From Ochrobactrum chromiisoli (GTDB taxonomy: Bacteria; Pseudomonadota; Alphaproteobacteria; Rhizobiales; Rhizobiaceae), in NCBI RefSeq assembly GCF_026241335.1, contig NZ_JAPHAV010000001.1:1298005-1362004 (forward strand): 64,000 nt of DNA, read 5' to 3'. Position 1 is the first letter of the stretch. Every line of letters begins with the position of its first letter. Shown piece after piece: positions 45,336 through 54,407 of the stretch. A program made the position numbers and the translations under genes. Below the pieces are notes generated by a model. The model did no database searches and was not told the origin of the DNA. It saw nothing but the letters and a program-made list of their open reading frames with translations.

Positions 45336-46601
45336 ATGAAGGCCAACAGCCTGAAAATAGCGGGTATTGCGACTGCGCTGCTTGGAAGTGCGGTTGTTGC
45401 ACATGCAAGCGGCCTGGAGCGCAGTTCGCAGGATTTTGATATCCTGTTTGAGCAGGGCACGGTCGTTGATACGACAGGAACGTTTGTTGCCCCGCAACGT
45501 AAGCTCAAGAATATTCGTGGTTCGGCCGTGGGGGCAGCAACTGGGGGCATTAACCCAATCACCAGACAGCCTTATGGTACTGAAGTTGATGAAGCCAAGA
45601 GTTATTGGGTTCCCAAATTTTCAGCTAAGGTTGATCTGACAAACGACCTCGCTTGTGCTGCACAGTACCGCCAGCCTTGGGGTATTCATACCGACGTTGG
45701 CACTGACACAGTGCGTATGTTTACGGCCATTGAGCAAAAAATTTCTTCACATGATTATGGTCTGAACTGCTCGTACAGGTTCTCCGCAGGTGAAAAAGGT
45801 TTTTTCCGCCTTCTCGGTGGCGTTAGTTATCAGGAGCTTAGTGGCGAGCAGACACGCATGATCCCACCGGGATCGGCTTTTGGTGGCTCGTTCCGTGTGG
45901 CTTCGCTTGATGTGGAAGATAAGTCATTCGGCTGGCGTATTGGCGCTGCCTATGAACTCCCTGAATATGCAATCCGCGCAAGCGTTGTGTACCAGTCGGA
46001 AGTGAAATACACCCTTGAAGGCACCATTGATAATCTGGCTCTAAGCCCGATTACCGGGCGTGGGCTTCCGATTAGCGTTGCTGGCGATGTCTCAACGCCA
46101 CAGTCAGTGGAATTCAAGTTCCAGACCGGTATTGCCCCGGATTGGCTTGCTTTCGGTTCGGTCAAATGGACTGATTGGTCAAGCGTCGAGAAGGTTGCAT
46201 TCAATTCTTCTTCAAACCTTCAGCTGGCACCGGGTGTTGTTATTCCTAAGGGAACAAATATCACCAACCTGAACCTCTACTATCAGGATGGCTGGACTGT
46301 CAGTGGTGGTGTCGGTCATAAGTTCAATGAACAGTGGTCTGCGGCTGCAACGGTTACGTGGGATCGCGGGACGACAACCGGGCTTACATCGCAGACAGAC
46401 GTGTGGCTGTTTGGTCTCGGAACAAACTACAAGGCGACGGATAATTTCGAAGTTCGTCTTGCTGGTGCCGCTGGTTGGCTGACGTCCGGTGAAATGGACG
46501 ACACTTATATCAATGGTAAGTTCAATCCGACTGGTTCTAAGGGCGATTTTGGAAACGATTTCGTGGGCGCTTTGTCGCTGACGGCCAAGATCAAGTTCTG
46601 A
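45336..46601 (+). CDS. fadL: OmpP1/FadL family outer membrane transporter
   Basis: A 421-residue outer membrane protein with signal peptide (SLKIAGIATALLGSAVVAHA). The mature N-terminus SGLERSSQDFDILFEQG fits the hatch-domain start of FadL-type porins, which take up long-chain fatty acids or other hydrophobic compounds. Alternating aromatic beta-strands follow (ASVVYQSEVKYTLEGTI, GSVKWTDWSSVEKVAF, YYQDGWTVSGGVGHKFNEQW, VRLAGAAGW) and the protein ends in FVGALSLTAKIKF, a typical outer-membrane C-terminus with terminal Phe. ATG 45336 has a GGGAGGA ribosome site. Terminators on both sides show a single-gene unit. Confidence 0.9.
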   Translation: MKANSLKIAGIATALLGSAVVAHASGLERSSQDFDILFEQGTVVDTTGTFVAPQRKLKNIRGSAVGAATGGINPITRQPYGTEVDEAKSYWVPKFSAKVDLTNDLACAAQYRQPWGIHTDVGTDTVRMFTAIEQKISSHDYGLNCSYRFSAGEKGFFRLLGGVSYQELSGEQTRMIPPGSAFGGSFRVASLDVEDKSFGWRIGAAYELPEYAIRASVVYQSEVKYTLEGTIDNLALSPITGRGLPISVAGDVSTPQSVEFKFQTGIAPDWLAFGSVKWTDWSSVEKVAFNSSSNLQLAPGVVIPKGTNITNLNLYYQDGWTVSGGVGHKFNEQWSAAATVTWDRGTTTGLTSQTDVWLFGLGTNYKATDNFEVRLAGAAGWLTSGEMDDTYINGKFNPTGSKGDFGNDFVGALSLTAKIKF

Positions 46602-46615
46602 TCGTTTAATGTCGA

Positions 46616-46648
46616 CAAAAAAGCCCGGCTCGAAGCCGGGCTTTTTTG
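46616..46648. terminator. Bidirectional terminator between fadL and the dehydrogenase gene
   Basis: A perfect stem AAAAAAGCCCGGC / GCCGGGCTTTTTT with loop TCGAA, between convergent genes. Confidence 0.93.
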
Positions 46649-46661
46649 TTCAGAGCAGCGT

Positions 46662-47537
46662 TTATTGCTCAAGGCGTGCAAGCAGTGACGATGTATCCCA
46701 GCGTCCGCCACCGTTTTTCTGGACTTCCTTATAGAACTGATCAACAAGCGCTGTGACGGGCAAAAGCGCACCGTTTCGGTCTGCTTCGTCAAGGCAAATT
46801 CCCAAATCCTTGCGCATCCAGTCGACCGCAAAGCCAAAGTCATATTTGCCTTCATTCATGGTGCGGTGGCGATTTTCCATCTGCCACGAGCCAGCTGCCC
46901 CTTTGGAAATGACCGCAATCAGCTTTTCTATGTCGAGGCCGGCCTTCTTACCGAAGTGAATGCCCTCGGCCAGCCCTTGCATGAGACCGGCGATGCAAAT
47001 CTGATTGACCATCTTCGCCAACTGACCAGAGCCGACAGGTCCCATCAACCCAACGGAGCGCGCATAGGCTTCGATGATTGGCTTGGCACGGTCGAAAATT
47101 GGTTCCTCTGCGCCGACCATTACAGTGAGAACGCCGTTTTCAGCACCTGCCTGACCGCCGGAAACCGGAGCGTCTATGAAATGAAAGCCGCGCGATTGCG
47201 CTTCTGCGTCGAGCTCGCGCGCAACCTCTGCGGAAGCCGTTGTATTGTCGATGAAGATCGCTTCTTTTTTCATGGTGGAGAAGGCGCCATTCGCTCCCAC
47301 CGTCACTTCGCGCAGATCATCATCATTGCCGACACAGCAGAAAATGAAATCCGCATCTTTCGCTGCTTCCGCCGGAGTGGCTGCATGCTTGCCGTTAAAC
47401 TGTTCTGCCCATTTGATCGCCTTCGCATTTGTCCGGCTATAGACCGTAACGTCATAGCCACCTTTGTTTTTAAGGTGGCCTGCCATCGGATACCCCATGA
47501 CGCCGAGGCCGAGGAAGGCTACTTTAATTGCAGTCAT
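46662..47537 (-). CDS. NAD(P)-dependent beta-hydroxyacid dehydrogenase
   Basis: A 291-residue member of the 3-hydroxyisobutyrate dehydrogenase / tartronate semialdehyde reductase group. Rossmann motif GLGVMGYPMAGHL at the start, the substrate motif FIDAPVSGGQAGAENG, and the catalytic Lys region GSGQLAKMVNQICIAGLMQGLAEG. It oxidises 3-hydroxyacids or reduces the matching semialdehydes; the exact substrate is not clear (3-hydroxyisobutyrate, 2-hydroxy-3-oxopropionate and related glyoxylate reductases are candidates). A GST gene lies upstream on the same strand with a 77-base gap. Confidence 0.88.
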   Translation of the reverse strand: MTAIKVAFLGLGVMGYPMAGHLKNKGGYDVTVYSRTNAKAIKWAEQFNGKHAATPAEAAKDADFIFCCVGNDDDLREVTVGANGAFSTMKKEAIFIDNTTASAEVARELDAEAQSRGFHFIDAPVSGGQAGAENGVLTVMVGAEEPIFDRAKPIIEAYARSVGLMGPVGSGQLAKMVNQICIAGLMQGLAEGIHFGKKAGLDIEKLIAVISKGAAGSWQMENRHRTMNEGKYDFGFAVDWMRKDLGICLDEADRNGALLPVTALVDQFYKEVQKNGGGRWDTSSLLARLEQ

Positions 47538-47614
47538 TGTCTGTTACCTCCGAGAGGGAATATAAGAATGCTTAAAAGCAGGGATAAATATATGTCGCTG
47601 TGCAAGTGCGGCGG

Positions 47615-48235
47615 TTAGGTCAGGGGCGTCATCACGGCTTTCCGATAGGCCGCGCGCTGCGAAAGGCGCTGATACCAATCTTCTAGATGAGGCATTGACG
47701 GACGTGTGATCGGAAACGCGAACCAAGCATAGACATAGCAACCAAGTGGTATGTCACCAATGCCGAAACTTTCCCCCGATAGCCATTTTTGCTGGGAAAG
47801 AGCATGATCTGCAATCTTGAGCGATCGCGTCAGGCCCTCAATTCCGCGCTGCGCAACGGCCTTGTCGCGCTTGTCTTCGGGAAGCCGGATCAAATTTGCC
47901 ATCACATTGCGAAAATCTGCATAAAGCGTGGAGGATGCCCAATCCATCCACTTTTCCGCCTGCGCACGTTCGGCAGGGGCTTCAATCCAAAGGCCGCTCT
48001 TTGCATGCGTTGCAGCAAGATAGCGAACGATCACATTGGATTCCCAGAGTGTTGTGTCACCATCTTCGAGGAGCGGAATGAGACCATTTGGGTTACGAGC
48101 GAGGAAACTCGCCTCCTGCAGGCCACCAAACTGCCCGCCTAAATTGATCTGCTCATAGTCGAGCCCGAGTTCTTCAGCTATCCAAAGCACCTTTTTGACA
48201 TTGGTGGAATTGGTTCGACCCCAGATTTTCAGCAT
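47615..48235 (-). CDS. Glutathione S-transferase family protein
   Basis: A 206-residue GST with an N-terminal thioredoxin-fold half (MLKIWGRTNSTNVKKVLWIAEELGL, LLEDGDTTLWESNVIVRYLA, which holds the glutathione-binding Glu-Ser) and an all-helical C-terminal half (LSGESFGIGDIPLGCYVYAW). The Ser/Asn in the N-terminal RTNSTNVKKV stretch probably takes the catalytic place. It may handle detoxification or stress responses; the substrate is unknown. It lies downstream of an ABC operon terminator and upstream of the dehydrogenase gene. Confidence 0.9.
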   Translation of the reverse strand: MLKIWGRTNSTNVKKVLWIAEELGLDYEQINLGGQFGGLQEASFLARNPNGLIPLLEDGDTTLWESNVIVRYLAATHAKSGLWIEAPAERAQAEKWMDWASSTLYADFRNVMANLIRLPEDKRDKAVAQRGIEGLTRSLKIADHALSQQKWLSGESFGIGDIPLGCYVYAWFAFPITRPSMPHLEDWYQRLSQRAAYRKAVMTPLT

Positions 48236-48303
48236 GATTAAGCCTGTCGATTTGCGATTGAAAGACGTGCGTTGCGCTTAAGAGAGCTATGTATTTAAAG
48301 CAG

Positions 48304-48339
48304 ATCGCCCCCGGTAGCTGCAAGGCGAACGGGGGCGAT
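48304..48339 (-). terminator. Hairpin downstream of the ABC importer operon
   Basis: ATCGCCCCC / GGGGGCGAT stem (18-base loop) between the permease stop and the GST start. The T-run is better in the plus direction, so function as a minus-strand terminator is likely but not certain. Confidence 0.55.
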
Positions 48340-48360
48340 AAATTTTCTTTATTCGTAATC

Positions 48361-49200
48361 TCAGCGGATCAAATGCCGTGTCAGGCGCCTTTCTAGGAAG
48401 TCCCAGACGTGCCGAAGACATTCAACGATAATCAAATAGATGACTGCCGCCCAGATATAGGTCTGAAAGTCGAATGTGCGCGAATAAGCGCGGCGCGTCT
48501 CTCCCATAAGATCGAGCACAGTGATGATCGCGACAATAGCCGATCCCTTGATCATCAGAATGATTTCGTTGCCATAAGGGCGCAGAGCAACGATCAGAGC
48601 CTGTGGCAGGATCACTTTAACAAAAGTCACGCGTTTGGAAATGCCGAGCGCTGCAGCGCCTTCCCATTGGCCGAGTCCAACGCTTTGAATGGCCCCGCGC
48701 AGGATTTCTGCCTGATAGGCGGCCGTGTTCAGCGAGAAGGCGAGGATCGCGCAATTCCACGCATCACGGAAGAACACCCAAAGACCGATGCTTTCAAGAA
48801 AAGGGCGGAATGTGCCAAAGCCGTAGTAGATCAGGAAGGTTTGAGCCAGAAGCGGTGTACCGCGAAAGAAATAGACGTAGCCAAACGCAAGGCTGCGCAG
48901 CCAACGGTTTTTGGACATGCGCGCAGCCGTAATCGGTAGCGACAAAATCGCTCCAATCACGATGGAAATAGCAACCAGTTGCAGGGTAACGAGAAGCCCC
49001 GACCAATAGCGCGGTCCATAGGTCTCAAAAAGATCAATGCGCCAGCTGTTATAGAGATAAATTGCAAGACCGAGGAACATCAAAGCCCAGAAGGCAACGA
49101 TGATATGTCCGGCAATTCGTGTGCGTGTCCAAACTTTTGCAACGGGGGGCGGTGCCAGAACTTTTGCGGTGCCTGCAGAGATGACTTCACTCATAATCAT
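48361..49200 (-). CDS. Polar amino acid ABC transporter permease (HisM-like)
   Basis: A 279-residue inner-membrane permease with a long N-terminal segment and about five helices (HIIVAFWALMFLGLAIYLY, LVTLQLVAISIVIGAILSLPI and so on). The EAA motif that docks to the ATPase is in EGAAALGISKRVTFVKVILPQALIVALRPYGNEII. It resembles HisM/ArtM-type subunits for basic amino acids. It overlaps the HisQ-like gene by four bases (ATGA), so the two are translationally coupled. No ATP-binding subunit follows within this window. Confidence 0.92.
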   Translation of the reverse strand: MIMSEVISAGTAKVLAPPPVAKVWTRTRIAGHIIVAFWALMFLGLAIYLYNSWRIDLFETYGPRYWSGLLVTLQLVAISIVIGAILSLPITAARMSKNRWLRSLAFGYVYFFRGTPLLAQTFLIYYGFGTFRPFLESIGLWVFFRDAWNCAILAFSLNTAAYQAEILRGAIQSVGLGQWEGAAALGISKRVTFVKVILPQALIVALRPYGNEIILMIKGSAIVAIITVLDLMGETRRAYSRTFDFQTYIWAAVIYLIIVECLRHVWDFLERRLTRHLIR

Positions 49201-49919
49201 GCTCCCCGCGATGCATTGTTACTGGCATCGGCCCAGCGAGCGATGCGGTTTATGAAATAGGACGAGATAATCGCAAGTCCAAGATAAAGCAGACAAGCCA
49301 CGCCAAAAAACAGGAAGGGCTCTTTGGTGACGCGTGCGGCAATCGATGTCTGACGCAAAATATCCGACAATGTGATGACGGACACCAAAGATGTGTCTTT
49401 AAGCAGAACCAGCCAGAGATTGGCGAGGCCGGGAAGGGCAATGCGGATCAATTGCGGAAAAATGACTTTGCGCATGGTCTGCCAATAGGAAAGACCGACG
49501 GCATAACCACCTTCATATTGTCCGCGTGGAATGGCGCGGAAAGCCGACAGAAACACTTCACTCGAATAGGATGAAAACACAAAGCCAAGCGCAATCATGC
49601 CCGCTACAAAAGCGTTGATCTCAATATTCGCATTGATATTGAAAAAGGTGAGCAATTGCTGGAGCAGAAGCGACGCACCGAAATAGACGAGAAAAAGCGT
49701 CAGAAGCTCCGGCAGGCCACGAAAAATAGTGGTGTAGATATTGCTGGCCAGTCGCATCGAGCGTTCACTCGACTGCTTTCCTAAAGCCACAATAAAACCC
49801 AGAACAAGACCGACGGGCAAGGTTGCAAGGGCCAGACTGATTGTGACGACAAATCCCCAAGCGATACTTTTACCCCATCCCCCAGGGCCAAAGCTTAACA
49901 ATGTGGCGTAATGTTCCAT
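49197..49919 (-). CDS. Polar amino acid ABC transporter permease (HisQ-like)
   Basis: A 240-residue permease of the HisQ/ArtQ type with helices such as GFVVTISLALATLPVGLVLGFIVAL and SSYSSEVFLSAFRAIPRGQYEGGYAVGLSYWQTMRKVIFPQLIRIALP, the latter including the EAA loop. It pairs with the HisM-like subunit downstream and the binding protein upstream. The 135-base gap to the binding-protein gene contains a strong hairpin that probably lowers permease expression. Confidence 0.92.
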   Translation of the reverse strand: MEHYATLLSFGPGGWGKSIAWGFVVTISLALATLPVGLVLGFIVALGKQSSERSMRLASNIYTTIFRGLPELLTLFLVYFGASLLLQQLLTFFNINANIEINAFVAGMIALGFVFSSYSSEVFLSAFRAIPRGQYEGGYAVGLSYWQTMRKVIFPQLIRIALPGLANLWLVLLKDTSLVSVITLSDILRQTSIAARVTKEPFLFFGVACLLYLGLAIISSYFINRIARWADASNNASRGA

Positions 49920-50008
49920 GCGCCTAATCTCTTTCTGAGGGCTTCAAATCGATTGCGAAAATGCGATTTGACAACTTTTGAAAGTTTCTCATTATAGCCC
50001 AAATAGTT

Positions 50009-50038
50009 ACGCCGGTTTACGTGGGCGTAAACCGGCGT
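50009..50038 (-). terminator. Intercistronic hairpin between binding protein and permease genes
   Basis: A perfect 13-bp stem ACGCCGGTTTACG / CGTAAACCGGCGT with a 4-base loop, 17 bases after the binding-protein stop. There is no long T-run, so it may act as an mRNA stabiliser or partial terminator that keeps the binding protein in excess. Confidence 0.6.
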
Positions 50039-50054
50039 CTGATATTAAGAAATT

Positions 50055-50861
50055 TTAGTTTTCTGCACCGTAGGCGTCGAAATCGAAGTACTTGTCATTG
50101 ATTTCTTTGTACTTGCCGTTGGCGCGGATTGCCTTGATGGCTTCATTGAATTTTTCGATGAGTTCCGGGCGGCCTTTTTTGAATGCAACGCCTGCACCCG
50201 GACCGTGAATCTCGATCACCGGCGGGAACGTGCCGACCATCTTGCAGCATGCACCATCTGGGGTCTTGAGCCACTCGGAAAGCGTCACGCTGTCGTCGTT
50301 GACGGCATCAAGTCGACCGTTTGCAAGATCCAGACGATATTCTTCGGCCGTTGGATAGGCTTTGATCGTGCTGTCGGTAAAGGTTTTTTCCGAGTAATTG
50401 GCATGCGTGGTTGATCCCTGCACGCCAATGGTCTTGCCAGCGAGGTCTTCCTTGGTCACGCCTTTGATGTCGGTGTCTTTCGGAGCCGCAATGCCGGGAG
50501 GGGTGTTGTAGTACTTGTTGGAGAAATCGACCTGCTTCTTGCGTTCATCCGTGATGGACATCGAGGCAATAAAGGCATCGAACTTGCCCGACTGAAGGGC
50601 AGGGATGGCGCCATCCCAATCCTGGGTTACGAATTCACATTGGGCCTTCATTTCATCGCAAAGTGCCCTGGCAATATCTACGTCGAAACCGGAAAGCGTG
50701 CCATCTGGCTGAATGAAGTTGAAGGGAGGGTAAGCGCCTTCTGTACCAATCTTAAGCTTCAGAGGCTCTTGAGCATTGGCAATGCCAGCGCTCATGCTGC
50801 CAAGAGTAATTGCAAGTGCTGCTATTGATGTCGCCGCAGCGATACGCTTAATAACGCGCAT
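50055..50861 (-). CDS. Basic/polar amino acid ABC transporter substrate-binding protein
   Basis: A 268-residue periplasmic binding protein. Signal peptide MRVIKRIAAATSIAALAITL..., cleavage expected near ANAQEP. SBP_bac_3 domain: LKIGTEGAYPPFNFIQPDGTLSGFDVDIARALC, then FDAFIASMSITDERKKQVDFSNKYY, and GVQGSTTHANYS; it resembles lysine/arginine/ornithine or histidine binders (HisJ/ArgT group). The start at 50861 has a GAGAGGA ribosome site; a longer open frame to 50921 lacks such a site. It is the first gene of the importer operon. Confidence 0.92.
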   Translation of the reverse strand: MRVIKRIAAATSIAALAITLGSMSAGIANAQEPLKLKIGTEGAYPPFNFIQPDGTLSGFDVDIARALCDEMKAQCEFVTQDWDGAIPALQSGKFDAFIASMSITDERKKQVDFSNKYYNTPPGIAAPKDTDIKGVTKEDLAGKTIGVQGSTTHANYSEKTFTDSTIKAYPTAEEYRLDLANGRLDAVNDDSVTLSEWLKTPDGACCKMVGTFPPVIEIHGPGAGVAFKKGRPELIEKFNEAIKAIRANGKYKEINDKYFDFDAYGAEN

Positions 50862-51202
50862 TCTTAGTCCTCTCGTTTTGTTTCGGCTGGCTCCCTGATT
50901 ATTTTTCTGGTTCAGCCGCATTTAAGGAGCATTATCGACGAGGATTGTTCGGTCGCAGGTCTGACAATGTGATCCCTGATTTCTATAATTAGATGCTAGA
51001 GCTGATAACGCGCAATAATTATTCGCACTTATGCCCATCCATCCGCCCATAACCCCATAATCCCACCATTTTTCATCGAATGGCAAGACGGTTTGAGTAA
51101 TTTAATTTTTAGCGTAAAAAGGGATTTTCCAAAGAAAAGGCATGATCGAAAGATATTTTTCAGTGTTTTCCGTGTCGATATAATCAATTGTTAGTGAAAA
51201 CC
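50862..51202. other. Intergenic region between the mob genes and the ABC operon
   Basis: About 340 bases, AT-rich, no coding frame seen. It must hold the promoter of the binding-protein gene on the minus strand. A short palindrome AATAATTATT lies at 51014-51023. No terminator with a clear T-run could be assigned to mobB. Confidence 0.35.
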
Positions 51203-51706
51203 TCAAAGCTCCATCAATTGTTGAATGAAGTCTGCAATTTCTTCGATTTGATCAAGATGAAACACCGGTAATCTTTCATGGCTTTGCATATGATCGCTGG
51301 CAATGGCAACAATGCTGGAATCGCTATCGCAAAGCGGTGGCCCTTCGTGGCTGCCAATACGCCTAAGTTCGATCTTCTTATGAGGTTCGTTTTTGTAGCC
51401 TTCAATCAGAACCAGATCGCAGGGGGCCAGCTTGCTGACAATGACTGGTAATGACGGCTCTTCTTCGCAAAGATTTTCATGCATGATCGCATAACGTGCA
51501 GATGAAACGATTGCGACTTCCGCAGCGCCAGCATTGCGGTGCCGCCAGGAATCTGTCCCGATATGATCAATATCAAAATTATGATGAGCGTGTTTCACCG
51601 TCGAGATGCGATAGCCACGTTTGGTCAGCGCCTGAACGAGGCTTTCCGTCAGTGTGGTTTTGCCAGCATTTTTCCAACCGGTGATTCCGAACAGTTTATG
51701 GGTCAT
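51203..51706 (-). CDS. mobB: Molybdopterin-guanine dinucleotide biosynthesis adapter protein
   Basis: A 167-residue P-loop protein with Walker A in FGITGWKNAGKTTLTESL and a conserved STVKHAHHNFDIDHIGTDSWRHRNAGA block typical of MobB. It binds GTP and helps MobA, but is not essential for the reaction in E. coli. Its start overlaps the mobA stop by four bases, so translation is coupled. Confidence 0.95.
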   Translation of the reverse strand: MTHKLFGITGWKNAGKTTLTESLVQALTKRGYRISTVKHAHHNFDIDHIGTDSWRHRNAGAAEVAIVSSARYAIMHENLCEEEPSLPVIVSKLAPCDLVLIEGYKNEPHKKIELRRIGSHEGPPLCDSDSSIVAIASDHMQSHERLPVFHLDQIEEIADFIQQLMEL

Positions 51707-52350
51707 TGGATGGCCTCAATCAGCAGCTTTGCTGCCTCAAGATCTTCAGGTCTGTTGATGTTGAAGAAGGGGTCATAAACTGCGCCATTGGATGTAAGTG
51801 CCACGAGCGCAAACACCACCTCTTCAAAACCGACATTTTGCGCGAAAGCAAGCACACTGGCCGTTTCGGTGCGTGCCAGCCAGTCAATAAGCGGTTGCAG
51901 CAGTTCTGTTTTCCAAAGCCCGCAAGTCGGATGAACACGGCCATTGGAACACGCAAGCACAATGCTGGCACCGGTTTTTGCTTGCTGCTCGTAAAGCCGC
52001 GATACAAGGTCAAGCGGCAGAAAGGGGCAGTCGGCTGCAACACTCAGGAGCAACGGGAAGCCGGCGGCATATTCCAATGCTGTCTTGAGCCCCACAAGTG
52101 GCCCACCATGCGCGGAAATGGAGTCCGCTGTCACAGGTATCCCTAGTTTTGGAAGACGGCCATGATCGCCATTGGCGTTGAGAAAAAGCTGATCGACCTG
52201 CGGTGAAAGGCGCTTTGCAACATGTTCAAGAACTGTCTTTGTGCCGAGCTTTTGCAAAAATTTATCACCCGGCACACCGCCCGCCTGCATGCGGCTGGAC
52301 TGGCCTCCGGCAATAATGGCACCTGCGATACGGTGCGTCTTTCCTGTCAC
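51703..52350 (-). CDS. mobA: Molybdenum cofactor guanylyltransferase
   Basis: A 215-residue nucleotidyltransferase that attaches GMP from GTP to molybdopterin, forming MGD for DMSO-reductase-family enzymes. N-terminal signature AGAIIAGGQSSRMQ (the consensus LAGG-x-S-x-RMG with changes), HGGPLVGLKTALEYA, and VAADCPFLPLDLVSRLY with the metal Asp. It overlaps both neighbours by four bases: the EamA transporter upstream and mobB downstream. Confidence 0.94.
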   Translation of the reverse strand: MTGKTHRIAGAIIAGGQSSRMQAGGVPGDKFLQKLGTKTVLEHVAKRLSPQVDQLFLNANGDHGRLPKLGIPVTADSISAHGGPLVGLKTALEYAAGFPLLLSVAADCPFLPLDLVSRLYEQQAKTGASIVLACSNGRVHPTCGLWKTELLQPLIDWLARTETASVLAFAQNVGFEEVVFALVALTSNGAVYDPFFNINRPEDLEAAKLLIEAIQ

Positions 52351-53270
52351 GTGGGTTCTACTCCCGTGGGCGCAGCAGCCAGTGTGCTTTTATAGTGTTC
52401 CCGCTTTTTGAGAACATTTTCGCGGTACACCATATAAATACCGCTGCTGACGACAAGAATTGATCCAAGGATTGTATAAGTGTCTGGCGCTTCATTGAAG
52501 ATCACAGTGCTTAGCAGGATCGCCCAAAGCAGGCTCGAATAGCGGAATGGCGAAACAAATGAAATTTCACCTTCACGCATCGCCAAAATGATAAAGTGAT
52601 AGCCAACCAGCAAAAGTGCTGCCGCCACAGCCATGAAAAGAATTGGCTCCAGGCCGATGGGTTGCCAGCCGCCCATAGGCACTATGAGTGCTCCACCTGT
52701 GAGTGCAATGGCACCGGCAGTGAGCGTTGAGAGATAAAGTGTCGGCACATGTGCCGGGACGCGGCGTGTCGCAATATCGCGCATCGCTGCAAAGCAGACG
52801 CTGGAAAGCAAAATCCCCACGGCGGCAAGCGTTGTTGAGGTGTCAGCGCCAGGACGAATGATAATCAGAACCCCGATCAACCCGAATGAGATACACATCC
52901 AGCGCCGCCAGCCGACTTTTTCATTCAGAAAAAGCACGGCGCCAACGGTCACAACCAAGGGCGTTGCCTGAAATACGGCTGAACAGAAAGCCTGTGAAAG
53001 ATGCCCGAGCGAATAGATATATGTGACTGTTGCCAGCACTTCGCCCAGAACACGCAGCAACGTCATCTTATCCATCGACATGTTGCGAAGCGCTCCGTTG
53101 CGCCATGCGAGCAGGCCGATTGCCGTTGTTGCAAATATTCCTCGAATGAACATGTACTGACCACTGTTCATATGGATCAGCAAATATTTGGTAATTGAAT
53201 CGCCGATGGTGAATGTCCCCATGGCGAGGAGCATGAAAATGCTTGCACGAAAATTTGCAGTTTGCGGCAC
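52347..53270 (-). CDS. EamA/DMT family transporter
   Basis: A 307-residue membrane protein with ten predicted helices and two EamA repeats (first from FMLLAMGTFTIGDSITKYLL; second from GILLSSVCFAAMRDIATRRV). DMT proteins move metabolites or nucleotide-sugar-like compounds by drug/metabolite exchange. Its stop overlaps the mobA start by four bases, and it lies 90 bases below moaA on the same strand, so it is embedded in a Moco gene unit. The substrate is not known; a link to Moco or its precursors is only suggested by the position. Confidence 0.9.
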   Translation of the reverse strand: MPQTANFRASIFMLLAMGTFTIGDSITKYLLIHMNSGQYMFIRGIFATTAIGLLAWRNGALRNMSMDKMTLLRVLGEVLATVTYIYSLGHLSQAFCSAVFQATPLVVTVGAVLFLNEKVGWRRWMCISFGLIGVLIIIRPGADTSTTLAAVGILLSSVCFAAMRDIATRRVPAHVPTLYLSTLTAGAIALTGGALIVPMGGWQPIGLEPILFMAVAAALLLVGYHFIILAMREGEISFVSPFRYSSLLWAILLSTVIFNEAPDTYTILGSILVVSSGIYMVYRENVLKKREHYKSTLAAAPTGVEPT

Positions 53271-53360
53271 AATATAAAATCCGATTTTGGGACTTTCTAT
53301 CGCTACCTTATGATTTAGATAACGTCCAATGCATATGTGTTGCGAATTGATTTAAATTAT

Positions 53361-54407
53361 TTATCCGCCAGTCAGGCTCATGTGACGTGCAACAGCCGGG
53401 CGATTATGGTCGCGATCAATGATGAAATCATGGCCCTTGGGCTTGCGTGAAATGGCCTCGTCAATCGCATCATTGAGAACGCTGTCACTTTCGCTTGCAC
53501 GCACTGCGGTGCGCAGATCCGCATCATCGTTCTGACCAAGACACATATAAAGCATGCCTGTGCATGTCAGGCGCACACGGTTGCAGCTTTCGCAGAAATT
53601 ATGCGTAAGGGGTGTGATAAAACCGAGCCGGCCACCCGTTTCTTTTATGGTGACATAGCGGGCAGGGCCACCGGTATGATAGGAATTGTCGGTTAGTGTG
53701 AACTGCTTGCCAAGATCGACACGAAGCTGCGAAAGCGGCAGATATTGATCCGTGCGATCAATCTCTATTTCACCCATCGGCATGGTTTCGATCAGCGTCA
53801 TGTCCATGTCACGACCATGCGCCCAGCGGATCAGCTCTGGAATTTCAAACTCATTGAAGTTTTTCAGCGCAACAGCGTTGATTTTAATGCGAAGACCGGC
53901 CTTCTGCGCAGCGTCAATACCTTCAATGACGCGATTAAGATCACCCCAGCGGGTAATAGTACGGAATTTATCAGGATCAAGCGTGTCCATCGAGACATTG
54001 ATACGCTTTACACCACATTCTGCGAGTTCATCAGCATAACGGACAAGTTGCGACCCGTTGGTTGTGAGCGTCAGCTCTTCCAACGCGCCGGTTTTGAGGT
54101 GACGCGACAGCCCGCGGATCAGATGCATGATGTTTTTGCGAACAAGCGGCTCACCGCCTGTCAGGCGCAACTTGCGCACACCCTTATCGATAAAGGCGCT
54201 GCAAATCCGATCCAGTTCTTCGAGCGTCAGCAGGTCTTTTTTCGGCAGAAACGTCATATGCTCTGCCATGCAATAGGTGCAGCGGAAATCACAGCGATCT
54301 GTCACTGAAACGCGCAAATAGGTGACAGCGCGTCCAAACGGATCAATCATATCTCCGGTCGAAGAAACAGCAGGCAATGTCTGAGATTGATTCATAGAAT
54401 AAGCCAT
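53361..54407 (-). CDS. moaA: GTP 3',8-cyclase (molybdenum cofactor biosynthesis protein A)
   Basis: A 348-residue radical SAM enzyme for the first Moco step. The N-terminal cluster motif is CDFRCTYC (CxxxCxxC) in [24 protein letters not shown]-binding and SAM residues follow ([30 protein letters not shown]). The second cluster is held by [18 protein letters not shown]. The C-terminal Gly-Gly, essential in MoaA, is present (SLTGG). The start is unclear: TTG 54440, GTG 54431, ATG 54407 and ATG 54395 are in frame; 54407 is chosen as the first ATG. moaB, moaC and moeA are not in this window. Confidence 0.95.
   Translation of the reverse strand: MAYSMNQSQTLPAVSSTGDMIDPFGRAVTYLRVSVTDRCDFRCTYCMAEHMTFLPKKDLLTLEELDRICSAFIDKGVRKLRLTGGEPLVRKNIMHLIRGLSRHLKTGALEELTLTTNGSQLVRYADELAECGVKRINVSMDTLDPDKFRTITRWGDLNRVIEGIDAAQKAGLRIKINAVALKNFNEFEIPELIRWAHGRDMDMTLIETMPMGEIEIDRTDQYLPLSQLRVDLGKQFTLTDNSYHTGGPARYVTIKETGGRLGFITPLTHNFCESCNRVRLTCTGMLYMCLGQNDDADLRTAVRASESDSVLNDAIDEAISRKPKGHDFIIDRDHNRPAVARHMSLTGG

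Noticed and set aside
51010..51026. AT-rich palindrome near AATAATTATT as an operator
   Set aside because: Only the ten-base AT core is symmetric; the flanks do not match, so it is likely chance in an AT-rich gap.
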